The position numbers were made by a program, and so were the translations under genes. From Elysia marginata (taxonomy: Eukaryota; Mollusca; Gastropoda; Plakobranchidae): a stretch of 21,160 bases of DNA. A model generated the notes under the pieces. It saw only the letters and a program-made list of their open reading frames with translations, was not told the origin of the DNA and searched no databases. Location: the NCBI GenBank assembly GCA_019649035.1, contig BMAT01007188.1, positions 231,571 through 252,730 on the forward strand, in the 5' to 3' direction. Below, in pieces: positions 9,001-19,127 of this stretch (its first letter is position 1; every line of letters begins with the position of its first letter).

Positions 9001-11672
9001 CATCTATTCTCAACACAGTTAGGATAAGGGCATTTAAATATTTGGAGAGCATGCCAATCAGTCCTACGGTTGTCTCTTTTTGAACCATTATTCAATGGTT
9101 TATGGATAAGCAAATATGAAAAACAGAACTAGTTTACTACATATATTACCAATGTTAGGACCATTTGTTGAAAACTGGTAATTTTTTTTTAATTTGAATA
9201 TTAGGGCAAAGTGACTTATTATGTGGGAGTGCTGCACATATTTAGTTTATGCACCTTTACTTGACTTTGGCAAGTCCTTCAGTAACACTTACAGTTACAT
9301 GTGTTAGGGTTTGCTCAAACAAGAGGGTTTTAACAATTGAAAAAAAGCACTAGATATTTTACTTTTTAACGTGTCCAAAAAATGTTGATTTCAGTCGATG
9401 TAGTAGATATTTTGTCTTGTGTTCATGTATTAAAATTCCGACATGTAGTTATAAACTGAATTAACGTATGATTATTGAGTGCCTTGAAAAGAAATGAAGA
9501 CTTTGGGCCTTAGGTCAGTGGGGTATTTGCATCAGGTTTTGAACTTAATGCCTTTAAACTGTTGCTAGGCGGTTGGTAGTACCAGCATGTGATTTTCAGT
9601 AACTAACGGGTTTTTTGTGTTCCCTCTTGAAAGTTTTTGCCTTTAGTTGTTTTGTTTAAGTGCAATTGTTTCATCTCAAAATGAGTGGATGGAAATGAGA
9701 TATTGTTCTTAACCAGCCCACCTTATAGTATGGATAAAGGCTACCTTGAAGTTGATACTATGTTAGAATTCTTATGTGTCTGGTACAGGATGGTGTATGT
9801 TGGTGCATGACGTTACTTCTCTAGAATTCTCTTGATTTAAAAACACTTGCAGCCTTTCTGAGGAACAAGTGGTCTTCCGTTGTAATGCTCGTGGTTGTCT
9901 TGGTGTTGTTGGTTTGGCTTCTTGCTGGTTTTGATTTTGTTGTTGCTATGATTGTATTTTGTTGATTGTCAAAATTAAAAATTGAGTTTTTGATGTTGCA
10001 AAACTTTTTTCTGTGAATTGCTGCCAATATGGTTTTGAAATCTTCTTCATTTGAATTTTTTACATTAAAAAAAAATATAATTTCAATGTAAATTTTTTTC
10101 TGATCCGATCTCATCAGTGTTTTATTTTTGTTGTTTTTTTATCTTCTTCTTGTTCTAGTGGTATCTTTTTCTCATGCAAAATGTATCATGTGTTTTAAAC
10201 TTAGAAGGTAAGTTTGTAGATTTCTGTTGATACAGTTAATTTTATCTTATTGTAAGAAATGACAAGAATAGAAACCTTCACCATAATGTGCATAAAAAGC
10301 ACCCTTTCAATGATTTAGGTGTAAAGTCAAAGCAGCTGGTTTTTTTTTGTGGGGTTTCGTTTTTGTGGTAACATTTTGCTTCTCCCCCTGATTTTTAAAC
10401 CTTAGATAATTTATGTAACTGCTTTCTGGATAGAGATAAACCAAGCATAACATCAGCTGCACCAGGCAAAGAGAGAGACTGGTTGATCAGATGGTTTCTC
10501 TTATGTTTTCAGGTGGAGCAGAGTTGATTTAGTGTCACATGTATCTTCGAATCAAGATATTACTGTAATTTTAAGGTATCTTTTCGTCACCCTGCGATAG
10601 CCTTGAGAAGTGAACACATTCCATTTATAAACTGTATTTGTTCTAGGTCAAGTTAAAGTCTGTCTCTATTTTGATGTTTTGTTTTATTTTTGTGTAAACT
10701 ACTGTGACTGTAAGACTGGCAGCTCTGGGAATAGTGTGCATGCGTAAATCTGACTTCAATGAGAGATGCTCCAAAATAAGTTGTTAATTTTAGCTGTTGG
10801 TATCAGTGCCCTCTTATTCTCAATTCAAAGGACTCAAACTTATGATAGTTTAATAGATTCCCATTGGAGGTCACAAACAGTAAACATAAAAATGTTCATC
10901 AAATTATTAAACACAATATCATTATCATAAAAAGAACATGTCATAGGATTTCATTGAAGTTGTTAAAAAAACCCAGCCTACTGACAGTTAACTAATTTTT
11001 TTTGGTTGATTTAATTCTAGCTTAAAAGGATTTCACTGTTTTTGTCTTGATTTTAATCTTTAGGTATCTGGCTTTCCTGAGGAAGATTTAATTCTTATTA
11101 CATTACTTTATTACCTGGGGCTAGTTTAGTAGATGCACATGTTCTTTGTTTTTTAACATGCTACCACTATCTCAGCACTTTTTAAAGCCTGTGTATCAAC
11201 TTTTTTGTTGCTGTTTATTTATTTTTAAATGAGCTGCTGTGTTATGCTTTTGTCATGTTGTTCTACTCAATGTTTGGTGTATTCATTAGACTGAGTAGAC
11301 CTGTAGAAAGTTTTATCAATAAAACCGCTATCTACCTCAATGTAAATGAAGTGGCCAGTCCCAGGTTGTCAGATTTGTGCCTAATCAGCCAAACACAAGC
11401 ATACATCCTTATCCCTAACTTTAATAACAATAATGATAATATTAGCCTAATGGATTTTGATTGGGCTGGCACATCACAACATGAGGCTGTGACAGTAGGT
11501 TCCAAGTGTGTCTTTTGTGGTGCAGGACGAAGTATTTTAAAGGATAACAAAGAAAATGGCACTGTTTTTATAAATCACTTTTACCCTAGATCCACATAAA
11601 TCACTCATTTGAGTTCTGTTGTAAATTTTATCTTAAAAAATCCAACGGGTTAAAAAAAAGTCAAAGAAAATC

Positions 11673-11756
11673 AAAATTGAAAATCTGTCATTTGTGATCA
11701 CAATCAACATAATTGTCCTGTATGACAGATGACAGATTTTGAGTATGACCAATTTT
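11673..11756. repeat. imperfect inverted repeat / hairpin
   Basis: AAAATCTGTCAT (11680-11691) pairs perfectly with ATGACAGATTTT (11729-11740). The stem can extend through AAAATTG (11673-11679) with CAATTTT (11750-11756) across a one-sided bulge. The loop contains the perfect 12-base palindrome TTGTGATCACAA (11692-11703). It could be a structured element in the 3' UTR or a tiny inverted-repeat insertion. Confidence 0.5.
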
Positions 11757-13397
11757 ATAGTGCTGTACGTATTTGTTCAAGTGCTTGGGAACAGTTGATT
11801 GAGTTCGAAATATCAAAGGTTGAAGTGAATACTAATCAAGATTACAAAGTAGATTCAAGTTCTCCATAAATTTGATTCATCAGGATTTGATTTAATAGTT
11901 GACTGTATACGCCTTGGTCAATCCATTTTGAAAATCTGTAACAAAGTAGTGTAATGTAAAAAAAAAGCAGATGATAATAAATAGATAATTTAGTAGCAGT
12001 ACTATTAGTATTAGTTGTTTGTTCTATTCTGAAATTACTTTGTCCTGCAAAATCAACAATATACATGTATAAACGACCTTATGTCACAGCCTCAAATGCT
12101 AATAAAACCTATACTCTCAAACCATAAAACCCTCAAATGAGAACAAACTGGTAAGGTTAAATTGCCATCACCATTCATCTTTCTATTGTGGGCAAGTTCT
12201 ACTTGCTCAATAAGATGTCTGAATAGCAAGCCTGGCCTGTAATGTTTGTGAATTTCTCACTAAAAAGTTAAGGGCCCTGACGTGCTTGTTAAATTGCTTG
12301 CTTCCCCAAAGTGATTCAGCCCCAAAGCTTCAATGACCACTTTGACTTAGATTTAACTCATATGAGACCTTTCTATCAAACCATTTTGTATGATTACAGC
12401 TCACATGTATCAATATTGAAATATTTTCTTATTCAAATGCAATTCACTGAAAGCCTATTTAGAAAAGGCATCTTCAGTTCTCATCAAACTAGCACCCTTT
12501 ATCTTTGCAACTTTTAAGACTATGAAATAGGCCTACATGTAGCATAAACCCCCTGAGAACTCAAAGCATACTGCACAGATGGGCTCTCAAAATATCTCAG
12601 TGATGTATTTATTTGAGTATTTCTTAAAAGTTTTGTGCATCTTTCAGAAAAGTAAAGAAAAAGAAGGCATAGTGAAAAGCCTTCATTCCATAGTTTTTGT
12701 GAAAATGTCAACCATGTTGCATGAATGTTTGTCTGTTTTGGGTGTGAAATATATTGACTGCTCTAATTGCATGTAAAAATGGTGATATGGAATTTTGTAT
12801 AATTGTGATCGGGCTGCAACAGCATGGTTGTTTTTTTCCCTTTTCTTTATACGTTTTTTACATGCAATTGCAATTTGACTATATGATCTTATTTTTAATA
12901 ATTTTTTTGTTGTTGCTTTGCTGTGTATGCTAGTGTTTTAAGTTGGTTAGAATGATACAGGAACTGAGGTGTGTCTTGTATGTTCTCGATTTATGGCCGT
13001 TTTCAATAGTACAAAGTACTAGACTATGTGGGCATATCTGGAAATATTGTAAAACTATTGTTGTAAAACTTGTTCAACTGCTCAAGACTATTTATTGGGT
13101 TTCCTCTCTACAGTTCTTTGTGATCACACAAATCCTTAAAGGAAAGTTTTCTTTTTACATAATATTTTAAAAATTTATCTCTTTGCCTTTACACACCTAG
13201 GTTTTGCCTTTCATTCAAAATGAATTCAGAAAAGTGTTGATAGAATGCTTCACACACAGTTGTACAGCATAATTGTAAATAATAATATCATGTTTTATCA
13301 TAGTCGGGAATAACACTGTATGGTATCTTTAGGCTTATATGTACCATTGCTTTTAATTGTAGTTTAGTCGCCTCATTTGTTGATATGTTATGTTTCA

Positions 13398-13644
13398 AAC
13401 TAAATTTAGATTCAAATATGTATAACATTTAATAGTGAATAGATAAGTTAAGATTCATCCTTGATTAACACTTTCTCTCAATTGGAAAACAAAAAATGTG
13501 TGGGCAAAAAAATAAAAACAACTAAATTTAGATTCAAATATGTATAGTATTTGATGGTGAATAAATTAGTTAAAATTCATTCACACCTCACTTGATTCAA
13601 ACCCCTGTCTCTCAATTATAAAACAAAAAATAGGTAGGCAAAAT
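13398..13644 (+). repeat. tandem duplication, two units of about 122-125 bases
   Basis: AACTAAATTTAGATTCAAAT opens both units (13398 and 13520). Both go on through matching blocks: ATGTATA, a TGAATA box, CTCTCAATT, AAAACAAAAAAT and a GGCAAAA end. Small differences show it is not recent. No protein or RNA gene is involved. Confidence 0.8.
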
Positions 13645-15332
13645 TACCAGACTTGCATCTTCTTCTTTCTCACAAAATCTTTTCTTGTTCTATTTTCTAT
13701 ATATACATAAGTATGAATAATAACCAAGTGTTGATGTTAACCCGGTGAACTTTGTTTCAATTCTCGTTGTTTTTATTCCCCTACTTAAAAAAGAGAACTC
13801 GAATCCCCATACCATGTGATTTGGCTTAAGCAGTCAGAAAGATCCCAGGAATTTGTTCCACAGTGTCTGTTCTTGTGTGTCAAACTTTAAACCTTTGCTC
13901 AACTTTAAACCTTTTCAGATCTTGTTATACACTTTATCCATAAAGAAATTGTTAATTTGAGAAACAATGTCATAAAATTTTAAATTACTTTCGCAAGCAT
14001 AATGAGAAAATTTTCAGTTTCCAATTTTACATAATTATATATAACAAATATCTTGCATATATTATTAGTTTTATTTTTACATTTTGTAAAATAGCATATT
14101 TTACAGCCGGCATCTTCATATTTGGAATCGTTCAACTACAGGTGTTTATGTGTATGTTTTTAGGGGGGGGGTTGGCAATAATTTTGCTGATTTCACAAAG
14201 TTGGGAGCTGAAACTGAGGAAGGAAAAAGAAAGGCTATCTAAAGAAAGGGATGGCGGTCAGTTTATATCAGCAGTATCCTAGATGGATTGTTTGAAATCA
14301 CCTTGATTTTGTACCATGATGTCAAACCTACTATAGCTTTATAAAAAATAAAAGCATTTGTTTTATCTGAAGTGCAATATAATCTTTGATAAAAAGCACT
14401 AATCTTTAAGTAAACCATTGTCTTTGACAAATGACAAAACAGAAGTTTTCTCTGGTTTTGTCAGTTTGATGAATCTTGATCTCTGATCTCTTTGAATGCT
14501 AACCAGACCCAATGAAAACAAAGATTGGCAATGATTCTGTTTGACTTTATCTTATTGATCTTTACCTGGTATGAAGACTTTAAGCTTTATTTTCTTTAGA
14601 TGTATTTGTGAATTAATGCAGCTTCCTCACTTTGTTTTGTAAATGTCTCTGCATTTTGTATGTACAATGTGATAAAACAACTCTAGTAGAGTTTTGTTGT
14701 ACTAGATCAATTTAGAGAGGAAGAGGGCTCTATGAATAATAAAGAGATTTAAGACATTCAAAACATGCCTATTATAGTAATAAAATGATGGTGATAGCAA
14801 TGTGTTGAGTAGAAAAATCAGGCCTGTAACAAACCAATAATAAGAAAAAAACAATACAAGTGGGCCTAGTTGTAATGAGAATCAGGATGCATCAAAGAAA
14901 CCTATGGATATTTCTAAAAATTGTGTAGACACAAAAGTCTTACTTTGATCAATATTAGAAATGTTATCCTATTATTGTTATCATTATTGCTATTTCTATG
15001 TTTGGGTTGTTACTTTGTTAATATTATCATTGGTATAATTATTGTAACTAATTTGATTTGCTGTAAATATACAACTATCATATAATGTTGACATAAATAT
15101 TTTATATTCCATGTAAAAAAAAAGAAAAACATACTTTTACTGGATTTTTTTCCTATCAATTCTATCATTCATATTGCGATATATTGTGTTGATTGTGCTG
15201 ACACAGTTGTGTCGCCTTTGTTAACACTTTAGCTGTTATGATGATAAACTATTACTATTATTCCTAGAATAATGATAACATGTGACCTTGTTATGTAGAC
15301 ATTTTGGGTTTCTCAAAATGTCAGGTGTGAAG

Positions 15333-15365
15333 AATAAAGTTGAAAAAAATAATTCAAAAGGGTTG
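15333..15365 (+). terminator. candidate polyadenylation site of the BMAL1 transcript
   Basis: The hexamer AATAAA at 15333-15338 is followed by an A-rich stretch and then a GT/T-rich tract from about 15362 (GGTTGGTTCTTTTTTG). This is the usual order of signal, cleavage zone and downstream element. A little further on, from about 15540, the + strand becomes A-rich, as expected for the antisense side of the next gene. Confidence 0.45.
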
Positions 15366-16464
15366 GTTCTTTTTTGTTGTTTTGTTATATCTTTCTGCAG
15401 ATTTTACAATTTCATACATTTGCTTTGTTTGACCTTTTAAACATTTTACAGATTGCATACCATCACTACCCTAGCAAAATGGCATAGCTCAGACTTGCCC
15501 ATAATAATGTGTGTGTTAGATAATGCCTACCTTATAAAAAGAAAAAGCATGAAAAAATGGGTCAGTGAACTTTCTCCTGTGAAAAACAAATGAAAAAAAG
15601 GAAATCTTAGTAAATTAAAATCATTAATCTCCAAGGGGCATAATTGCAAAATTACAAAATAAAAATAAGATATGTCAATTTCTTAAGGCAGTGATGACAG
15701 TTGGAAGTTGGAATCAGAATCTTTCATTACAAATGTAACAGTCTCCAAGCAAAGCCAGGCTCAACTGTATAAAACCTACAAATGATAATTACCTTGCAGA
15801 GGATTGATATAAACATCAGAATAGACAAACTCAAATATAATACAAAGCACATGTCTTGCATCCAGTGCTGTCCAGTGCATTGATTATTGAATGTCACAAA
15901 TTTCACATTGTAAAGCATTGGTATTTTAACAACACATTTGACACGGCTCCCAAAAGTTAAAAATGCTATTAAAATATAAACATTTCATGGAAAGGTATTT
16001 TAATTTTTTATTGTGGAGAAAAGCGAAATTATCTTTTTTGAAAAAACTTTTTTTCAAACTAAAATTCCCAACATCTGCATAATTAGGACTGGTAGCAAGA
16101 CCAACAGATCTGACGTCAATTGAACTTTGCACAGGATTTAATACAAAGACTGGGAAATAGCTGGGAACTTATTTTATTTCATGGACAGTATAAAGTGTGA
16201 CCTCAACATAAATTATACAAAAAGTGTCATAGATAAATTACATTTTTGTTCATTTCTAACCTGTTTAGGTTAATGACATACATAATGTTTTATTTTACTG
16301 CTGAAAGCATTTCTTTTTTAGTTGGCAAGACTAGGTGATAAGCCAAAATGAAAGGAGTATAATACTCTTAAAATACCTCATAGCAATTGCATATTACAAC
16401 TGCTTTAAACTCTGTTGGAGCACACTATGTCTTAAAAAAAATCATCAATAATATTGTTCTTTTT
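15366..16464. other. stretch between the two convergent genes; no gene seen
   Basis: AT-rich DNA between the likely 3' ends of BMAL1 and the glutaredoxin gene. It holds one dispersed repeat copy at about 15853-16130 and several reverse-strand AATAAA words (TTTATT near 16007, 16173 and 16288). These could be more distal ends of the glutaredoxin transcript. Short open frames here are not convincing. Confidence 0.5.
15853..16130 (+). repeat. dispersed degenerate repeat family, copy D
   Basis: GTCTTGCATCCAGTG, ATGTCACAAATTTCACATTG, AAGCATTGGTATTTTAAC and CATTTCATGGAAAGGTA occur in the same order as in copy A. A weaker block around ATTCCCAACATCTGC then corresponds to the CTTTCCGACTTCCACC block of copy A. 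Together with copy A it covers the whole visible family length, about 280-300 bases. Confidence 0.5.
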
Positions 16465-16470
16465 TTTATT
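16465..16470 (-). terminator. candidate polyadenylation signal of the glutaredoxin gene
   Basis: TTTATT on the + strand is AATAAA on the - strand. It is the nearest such hexamer after the glutaredoxin stop codon and would give a 3' UTR of roughly 0.45-0.5 kb. Several further copies downstream are possible alternatives. Confidence 0.3.
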
Positions 16471-16923
16471 ATTAAAAATGATATGTTGTCTATTTAAAAT
16501 TTAAAATTCCTCTGTTGTTACAAAGATCATCACCATAATGTGCCCAAAAAAATCACTTTAAAAATTTAAGAGATGACTTTTAAAAGTTCTAGCTATGATG
16601 AAGGAAAAAAAAAGATATATGGGTGTTAGAATGCTTTTACAATTGTACAACATGTATAAAAACTATAATGGACTTAAAAAAGCTATAGTTTTAAAATGTA
16701 TGAGTATTCCGCAGGTGGCAGACGATAATGACCTTCATTCATTAAATATTCCACAGTATGAATGAACGCTATGAATTGAATATATTTTGAAGTTCAGTGG
16801 TTCTTAATCATACAACTTAAATAAATATTTTGTTTCTTAATACATCATAGATGGCACATGATGAATACAATAGTATTGGCCTGGGATTTGCTTCTACAAC
16901 TTGAAGCTGAGAAACTCCAATCT

Positions 16924-17031
16924 CTAATTGGGAATCTTGTGAAGCATGTCTTCCAGAACTCCTGTCTGGTCCAAAGATTTGAGATCACTGTTTCCTCCAA
17001 CACATTTGCCATCTATGAAAATCCGAGGCAC
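16924..17031 (-). CDS. GLRX2: glutaredoxin (GLRX2-like), terminal coding exon
   Basis: This 108-base exon completes the glutaredoxin fold started at 18666-18344. It begins in phase 0 with VPRIFIDGKCVGG and runs to a TAG at 16926-16924, giving 35 residues. Joined to the preceding Thr it forms the T-V-P loop with the cis-proline that holds glutathione. The following G-G-N-S-D is the second glutathione-binding element of the family. A C-terminal helix (LKSLDQTGVLEDMLHKI) closes the domain, and the protein stops straight after it, so this is a single-domain glutaredoxin and not the N-terminus of a thioredoxin glutathione reductase. The acceptor follows a pyrimidine-rich stretch (CTTGCCCTCTTAAAAAG). 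An extra Cys sits two residues before the G-G pair, in the position seen in GLRX1-type proteins. The open frame on the + strand here is only its shadow. Confidence 0.93.
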   Translation of the reverse strand: MPRIFIDGKCVGGNSDLKSLDQTGVLEDMLHKIPN

Positions 17032-17071
17032 CTTTTTAAGAGGGCAAGATTAAAATGTTAGATGATGACAA

Positions 17072-17091
17072 NGTAGGGGGAGGGGGGGGGG
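17072..17091. other. undetermined base next to a G homopolymer
   Basis: Base 17072 is N. It is followed by GTA, five G, one A and ten G. On the transcribed (-) strand this is a C-run about 45-60 bases upstream of the exon at 17031, outside the coding sequence. The N and the run length are probably sequencing uncertainty. Confidence 0.9.
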
Positions 17092-17526
17092 CGTCAGTGA
17101 AGGGACAAAACTATGATACATTTTTTTAATAATGTTAGCTGTAAAGGTTATTTCCCTTCAAGTTTTTATATCTTTTCATTGGTCACATACACTAGCTGGC
17201 ATTCAATAGATTACAAATTCAGGGTCTCTTATGTCTCTTATTATATCGTGTGAGATTTACAGAGTGCCTGGACAGCTATCGAAATATAAAGATTTGTACC
17301 CGAGTTAAGAATTCATTCAATATTTTATCATTGCATGCTACACAGAAGTGCCTCTCTTTTGTCTATTGACTGAAGTAAGATTTGTTTCATACAAACTACA
17401 TGACGTAATATTCAATTAAGCTGGACTCTCCCGAATGTAAGTCAAACTGAGCAATTTTTGCCACTAAGCCTGCTATTGTTATCTAATGAAGCATTTTGTT
17501 ATGTTATTATAATTATTGTTTCTATT

Positions 17527-17544
17527 AGTAGTAGTAGTAGTAGT

Positions 17545-17607
<63 letters not shown>
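17527..17607. repeat. compound microsatellite (AGT)n-(CAG)7-(TAG)n
   Basis: About six AGT units are followed by seven CAG units (17547-17567) and then about thirteen TAG units. The run lies in the glutaredoxin intron, so it is not translated. The poly-Ser frame it creates on the + strand is an artefact. Confidence 0.95.
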
Positions 17608-18343
17608 TATCACTGTTATAACTATTCACTATCATTATCACTTATTGTTGTTGTTCTTGTTGATGTGTACATTGTTTTCGTAGGTTGTTGCTGCGCTTTG
17701 TTGTTGTTTTTCACATGAGCTACTGGACCTGTTCTCATAATCCTTAGTTTTAATTGTATTATAACGCTGATGTTAGCAGTAAGCCCGTTACAATGTTGAC
17801 TATTATTAATGTGTCTTGCCACTAGTCAAAATGAGTGTTAAGCAAAATGGGAAAGATATTGGTATCATAGAAAAGCTTGTTTTTTCTAGTTTCAAGTTCA
17901 ACATACAGAAAAGGTCTATCATGCTTCTGTATACTTTTAGAGCAATTTGAAATCTGTAGGGTTAGGACTTGTGAAATTTCAGAAAGGGGAGAAAGTTGCA
18001 TTTAAATTTTAGACAATTGTAAGGGTGTAAAGTTCTGAGCAACCATACGAATCAAAATTAAAGACATAAAACTTGAAACTTGAACATGAATCAGGTGTGA
18101 AACTGTTTATCAATGGATTTATCATCAATATCCAACATAAAAAAATTTGACTTTTGAACACCCACTAAATTTAGAAAGCCAATCTCAAAACTATGCTGTG
18201 TGACTTACTTATTTAAATGGAATGCAAGAAACATGCAATCCGTATGTTTATTGATTAATGAAGAGTAAAAAAAGTAATAATAATAGCAAGCTTTTCGTCT
18301 TAGCCAATCAACAAGGCATCATAATATATATTATACTCCTCAC

Positions 18344-18666
18344 CGTCCTGGCATCTGTGATTCTCTCAAGGACGTTTTGCACCTGGCCACCGTTGTAGAT
18401 CTGGTCAAGCTCCACAGCCTTGTACTCAACACCCATATCAGAGAGTAACGACTTTGAGTCGGTGCAGTGCGGGCAGTGTGTCTTGCTGAACACAACCACT
18501 CGGTTGTGATTGACCATGTCCTGAACGTAGCTGTGCTCCTCTGACTGAAGAATTTCTTTGCTCTTTGGGGAGAGACCAAGAGCAGCAGCCTGGCCTTCTC
18601 CATCACCCTTGGCTTGCGAGTTTAAATCTTCAGTTGAGATATCAATACTGCTGTCCATGTTCTCAC
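18344..18666 (-). CDS. GLRX2: glutaredoxin (GLRX2-like dithiol glutaredoxin), main exon with CPHC active site
   Basis: Glutaredoxins use glutathione to reduce protein disulfides and mixed disulfides with glutathione. This exon gives residues 1-105 counted from the ATG at 18658. An acidic, Gln/Ala-rich N-terminal extension is followed by the thioredoxin fold: VVVFSKTHCPHC, with active-site Cys62 and Cys65, then VEYKAVELDQ, a helix and the start of the TVP loop. The strand pattern and the V-E-L-D signature favour the GLRX2 family over GLRX1. The active site is C-P-H-C, whereas human GLRX2, as I recall, has C-S-Y-C, the variant linked to iron-sulfur cluster binding. The ATG at 18658 has a good context (AACATGG). 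The exon starts at 18666 after a clear acceptor (TTTTCTTTTCCCAG), and the frame stays open across that junction into the short exon at 21103. The N-terminus has no mitochondrial presequence look, so this form is probably cytosolic or nuclear. Confidence 0.93.
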
Positions 18667-18741
18667 CTGGGAAAAGAAAACTACCTGAATGGAATTTTAA
18701 GGGATCTTAGTATGTTGCTAAGCTTAATAAAATTGTAGAAA

Positions 18742-19127
18742 ACCTCAATTAAGATGTTGACCCCTCAATAAAGACCACTCATATTCATATGTAACTTTTC
18801 AAACTTCAGTAAGCTAGCTTGCATTGATAAAACTCCTGAACAAAGACCCCCATCTAAATAGGTACCGGCAGAGCAGGCAGAATGCCTGTGCCAGGCATGG
18901 GAATTTCGGCTATGTAGATGAGTTTTAGGCATGTTCAACCTCGAATAAAACACTCTTTTCCTAGTTAACCATAACTAAAAGTAGTATCAATGTTTCCATC
19001 GTCCTTTTATCTTTCAGAATACCAAAAAACTAACATCTTTGATTTTACAAGGATTTAATTACTTAGAGCTAAAGACCTTAAAAGACCAGTTTTACTAACA
19101 TTTTATCAAGGTCTTTACTCAAGGGTT
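18742..19127. repeat. degenerate array of CCTCAATAAAGACC-like motifs with an inverted copy
   Basis: Related words occur at 18742 (ACCTCAATTAAGA), 18760 (ACCCCTCAATAAAGACC), 18832 (ACTCCTGAACAAAGACCC) and 18937 (AACCTCGAATAAAACACTC). An inverted copy lies at 19108-19127 (AAGGTCTTTACTCAAGGG). Between them, CAGGCA/TGCCTG/CAGGCA (18874-18897) can fold in two ways. It may be a decayed element with inverted ends or a patchy tandem repeat. Confidence 0.4.

Larger units (their letters stand above)
5592..15355 (+). other. probable very long BMAL1 3' UTR, or UTR plus intergenic DNA; no gene seen
   Basis: About 9.7 kb follow the BMAL1 stop without a recognisable gene on either strand. Long stretches (about 7000-11250) are T- and GT-rich on the + strand, as expected for a transcribed 3' UTR. 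AATAAA occurs at 8654, 11318 and 15333 and at a few other places, so shorter 3' ends are possible. ATTTATTTA (near 7423 and 11216) and two TGTAAATA boxes of Pumilio type (13274, 15062) are present, but such words are expected by chance here. The open frame at 11255-11599 (114 codons) matches nothing I know. The region also holds a SINE-like tail, one dispersed repeat copy, a hairpin and a tandem duplication, listed separately. Confidence 0.5.
17032..18343 (-). other. glutaredoxin intron, 1.3 kb
   Basis: The intron lies between donor ACG|GTGAGG and the acceptor next to 17031. It contains a G-run with an undetermined base (17072-17091) near the 3' splice site and a compound trinucleotide microsatellite (17527-17607). 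The rest is AT-rich without any gene. Confidence 0.88.

Noticed and set aside
11255-11599. 114-codon open frame on the + strand
   Set aside because: No recognisable motif, no splice-supported extension, codon content like the surrounding AT-rich DNA; probably chance, though not excluded.
15257-15273. Small palindrome ATTATTCCTAGAATAAT
   Set aside because: A 7-base A/T stem is expected by chance in this composition.
16858-17061. 67-codon open frame on the + strand
   Set aside because: It is antisense to the glutaredoxin terminal exon, which is clearly the real coding strand.
17458-17718. Poly-Ser protein
   Set aside because: It is produced by reading the AGT/AGC microsatellite in an intron.
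18308-18343. Glutaredoxin reading through to the stop at 18308
   Set aside because: Eleven extra residues would replace the glutathione-binding half of the fold; the GTGAGG donor joins in phase to the exon at 17031 that supplies it.
18340-18606. 88-codon frame on the - strand
   Set aside because: It is a shifted frame of the glutaredoxin main exon.
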